DNA from: Euzebyella marina
Lineage (GTDB): Bacteria > Bacteroidota > Bacteroidia > Flavobacteriales > Flavobacteriaceae
DNA: 64,000 nucleotides
Direction: 5' to 3'
NCBI RefSeq assembly: GCF_014855515.1
Contig: NZ_JACYFK010000001.1
Location: 1,240,001 to 1,304,000 of the forward strand
The notes under the pieces are model-generated. The model searched no databases and had not been told where the DNA came from. It saw only the letters and a list, made by a program, of their open reading frames with translations. Below are positions 63,287 through 64,000 of the stretch, piece after piece (within the stretch, counting starts at the first letter, position 1; the number at the start of each line of letters is the position of its first letter). The position numbers and the translations under genes are program-made.

Positions 63287-63853
63287 ATGAGGCTTTTCAA
63301 ATTTTTTCTATCTCTTTTCTCATCATTGTTGTTCTTGGGTTGCTTGTCAACAGATGATGATGAATATAGGCCTATCTGGTTAACGGCACAAAATGCTTTT
63401 GACTTTCCTTTGCAAAATGAGTTTTCGGTTGGCGATACACTTTATGTTGAACAATATTTTAGTAGATATCTACCGGAAGAAGGCTACGAAGAGCTGTTAG
63501 ATGTTTATGAAACTACTAAAGATGAGGAGTTTGGCTATAGCTTTCAAATAGAAAAATATTCAAATCTTTCGCAAGACTACAATTGGGTTAATCTCGACCC
63601 TCAGTTTATTTTAGGCAACAAAGATGATGGGGGCTATAATTCTCTAGAAATTTTGGCATTACTCAATTCTTCAAGAGATGCGTACGAATCAAGATTCGGA
63701 ATTGTTTTGGCTGAAGCTGGTAGCTTCAGGCTCAATCTAAGCCATGTTATCTTTCATAATGGTTATAATCAGGCCAACGAAATCTATCTTGATATTCGCC
63801 ATGAATTTTCAAATGAAGAAGAAGCGCTGTGGGAGTTTACCGTTACTGAATAA
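63287..63853 (+). CDS. Small lipoprotein of unknown function
   Basis: A 188-residue lipoprotein: MRLFKFFLSLFSSLLFLGC has the lipobox L-F-L-G-C with Cys19, followed by the acidic S-T-D-D-D-E linker used in Bacteroidota lipoproteins. The rest is beta-rich with many aromatic residues and no motif I know. It probably works with the barrel protein encoded 9 bases upstream, in the outer membrane. No terminator is obvious downstream; an imperfect repeat CAAAAGTGCCTTTTG follows without a T tract. Confidence 0.75.
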   Translation: MRLFKFFLSLFSSLLFLGCLSTDDDEYRPIWLTAQNAFDFPLQNEFSVGDTLYVEQYFSRYLPEEGYEELLDVYETTKDEEFGYSFQIEKYSNLSQDYNWVNLDPQFILGNKDDGGYNSLEILALLNSSRDAYESRFGIVLAEAGSFRLNLSHVIFHNGYNQANEIYLDIRHEFSNEEEALWEFTVTE

Positions 63854-63953
63854 TCCAATCAAAAGTGCCTTTTGAGTGAAAATCCCTGAAAAAAGGGGTA
63901 GGTAAGAATTATTGCAGATTTAATTTTGTTCCAACAAAAGAAAAATACGCATT

Positions 63954-64000
63954 ATGATTACAACCATTAAAAAGTGCTTCTCATTATTCATTCTCTTTTT
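63954..64000 (+). CDS. Start of an exported protein, cut by the window end
   Basis: ATG at 63954 opens a frame of 15 codons, M-I-T-T-I-K-K-C-F-S-L-F-I-L-F, up to the window edge. A basic start with a following hydrophobic run is a signal-peptide beginning. TAATTTTG at 63921-63928 is a promoter-like -7 box. Nothing else can be said. Confidence 0.4.
   Translation, partial: MITTIKKCFSLFILF

Overview
The window is a gene-dense, low-GC stretch of a bacterial chromosome that reads as Bacteroidota, most likely a marine member of the Flavobacteriaceae (inference). Support comes from four TonB-dependent receptors (three with an N-terminal carboxypeptidase-regulatory-like domain), DUF4270 and DUF5689/lamin-tail lipoproteins, a bacterial-type single-chain glycyl-tRNA synthetase, an ATP synthase beta/epsilon pair standing apart from the rest of the ATP operon, and promoter-like TAnnTTTG boxes with an upstream TTG. 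I saw no rRNA, tRNA, CRISPR array, insertion sequence, integrase or phage gene. This is core and lightly accessory chromosome rather than an island.

1-9.8 kb: 3' part of ileS, a DksA-like protein without its zinc cysteines, a small secreted protein and lspA; then 5-formyltetrahydrofolate cyclo-ligase on the other strand; then uvrC with a patatin-like outer-membrane phospholipase. 10-16.3 kb: hppD (tyrosine breakdown), a gap with a candidate small RNA, a DUF3108 protein, tryptophan 2,3-dioxygenase, an M23 peptidase lipoprotein with an odd metal site, and pgi. 16.5-25.7 kb: two related TonB-dependent receptors around a small heme-type membrane protein, a DUF1080 protein, a secreted endonuclease/exonuclease/phosphatase (EEP) enzyme and a DUF5689-lamin-tail lipoprotein. 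The EEP, receptor and lipoprotein may form an outer-surface nucleic-acid or phosphodiester uptake system.

25.7-28.8 kb: a minus-strand signalling cassette of a multi-PAS histidine kinase and two stand-alone receiver proteins. 29-35.8 kb: ankyrin, NUDIX and omega-amidase genes in a tight row, an Ig-like lipoprotein and ComF on the minus strand, a coiled-coil membrane protein and glyQS. 35.8-41.4 kb: an iron-type TonB receptor, xth, an aldo/keto reductase, a 32-residue membrane peptide and radA. 41.5-45 kb: an orphan PL8 polysaccharide lyase and an esterase-fold protein that has lost its nucleophile serine. 45-52 kb: panC-panD-flippase-like operon facing a GT5-N-domain-only protein, a DUF4270 lipoprotein and glmS. 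52-58.7 kb: TonB receptor plus SGNH lipoprotein, then atpD-atpC. 58.8-64 kb: a GAF histidine kinase, a GNAT acetyltransferase, an M61 peptidase with PDZ, and small envelope proteins; the last gene runs off the end.

No clear new defence or mobile system is visible. The points most worth a second look are the candidate small RNA near 11.33-11.43 kb, the split ExeM-like set at 20.4-25.7 kb, the serine-less esterase in the pantothenate operon, the HxC metal site of the M23 peptidase, and the orphan GT5 N-domain protein. Starts were moved downstream from the longest open frame wherever an ATG placed just before a signal peptide or domain was clearly better; the reason is given in each entry.
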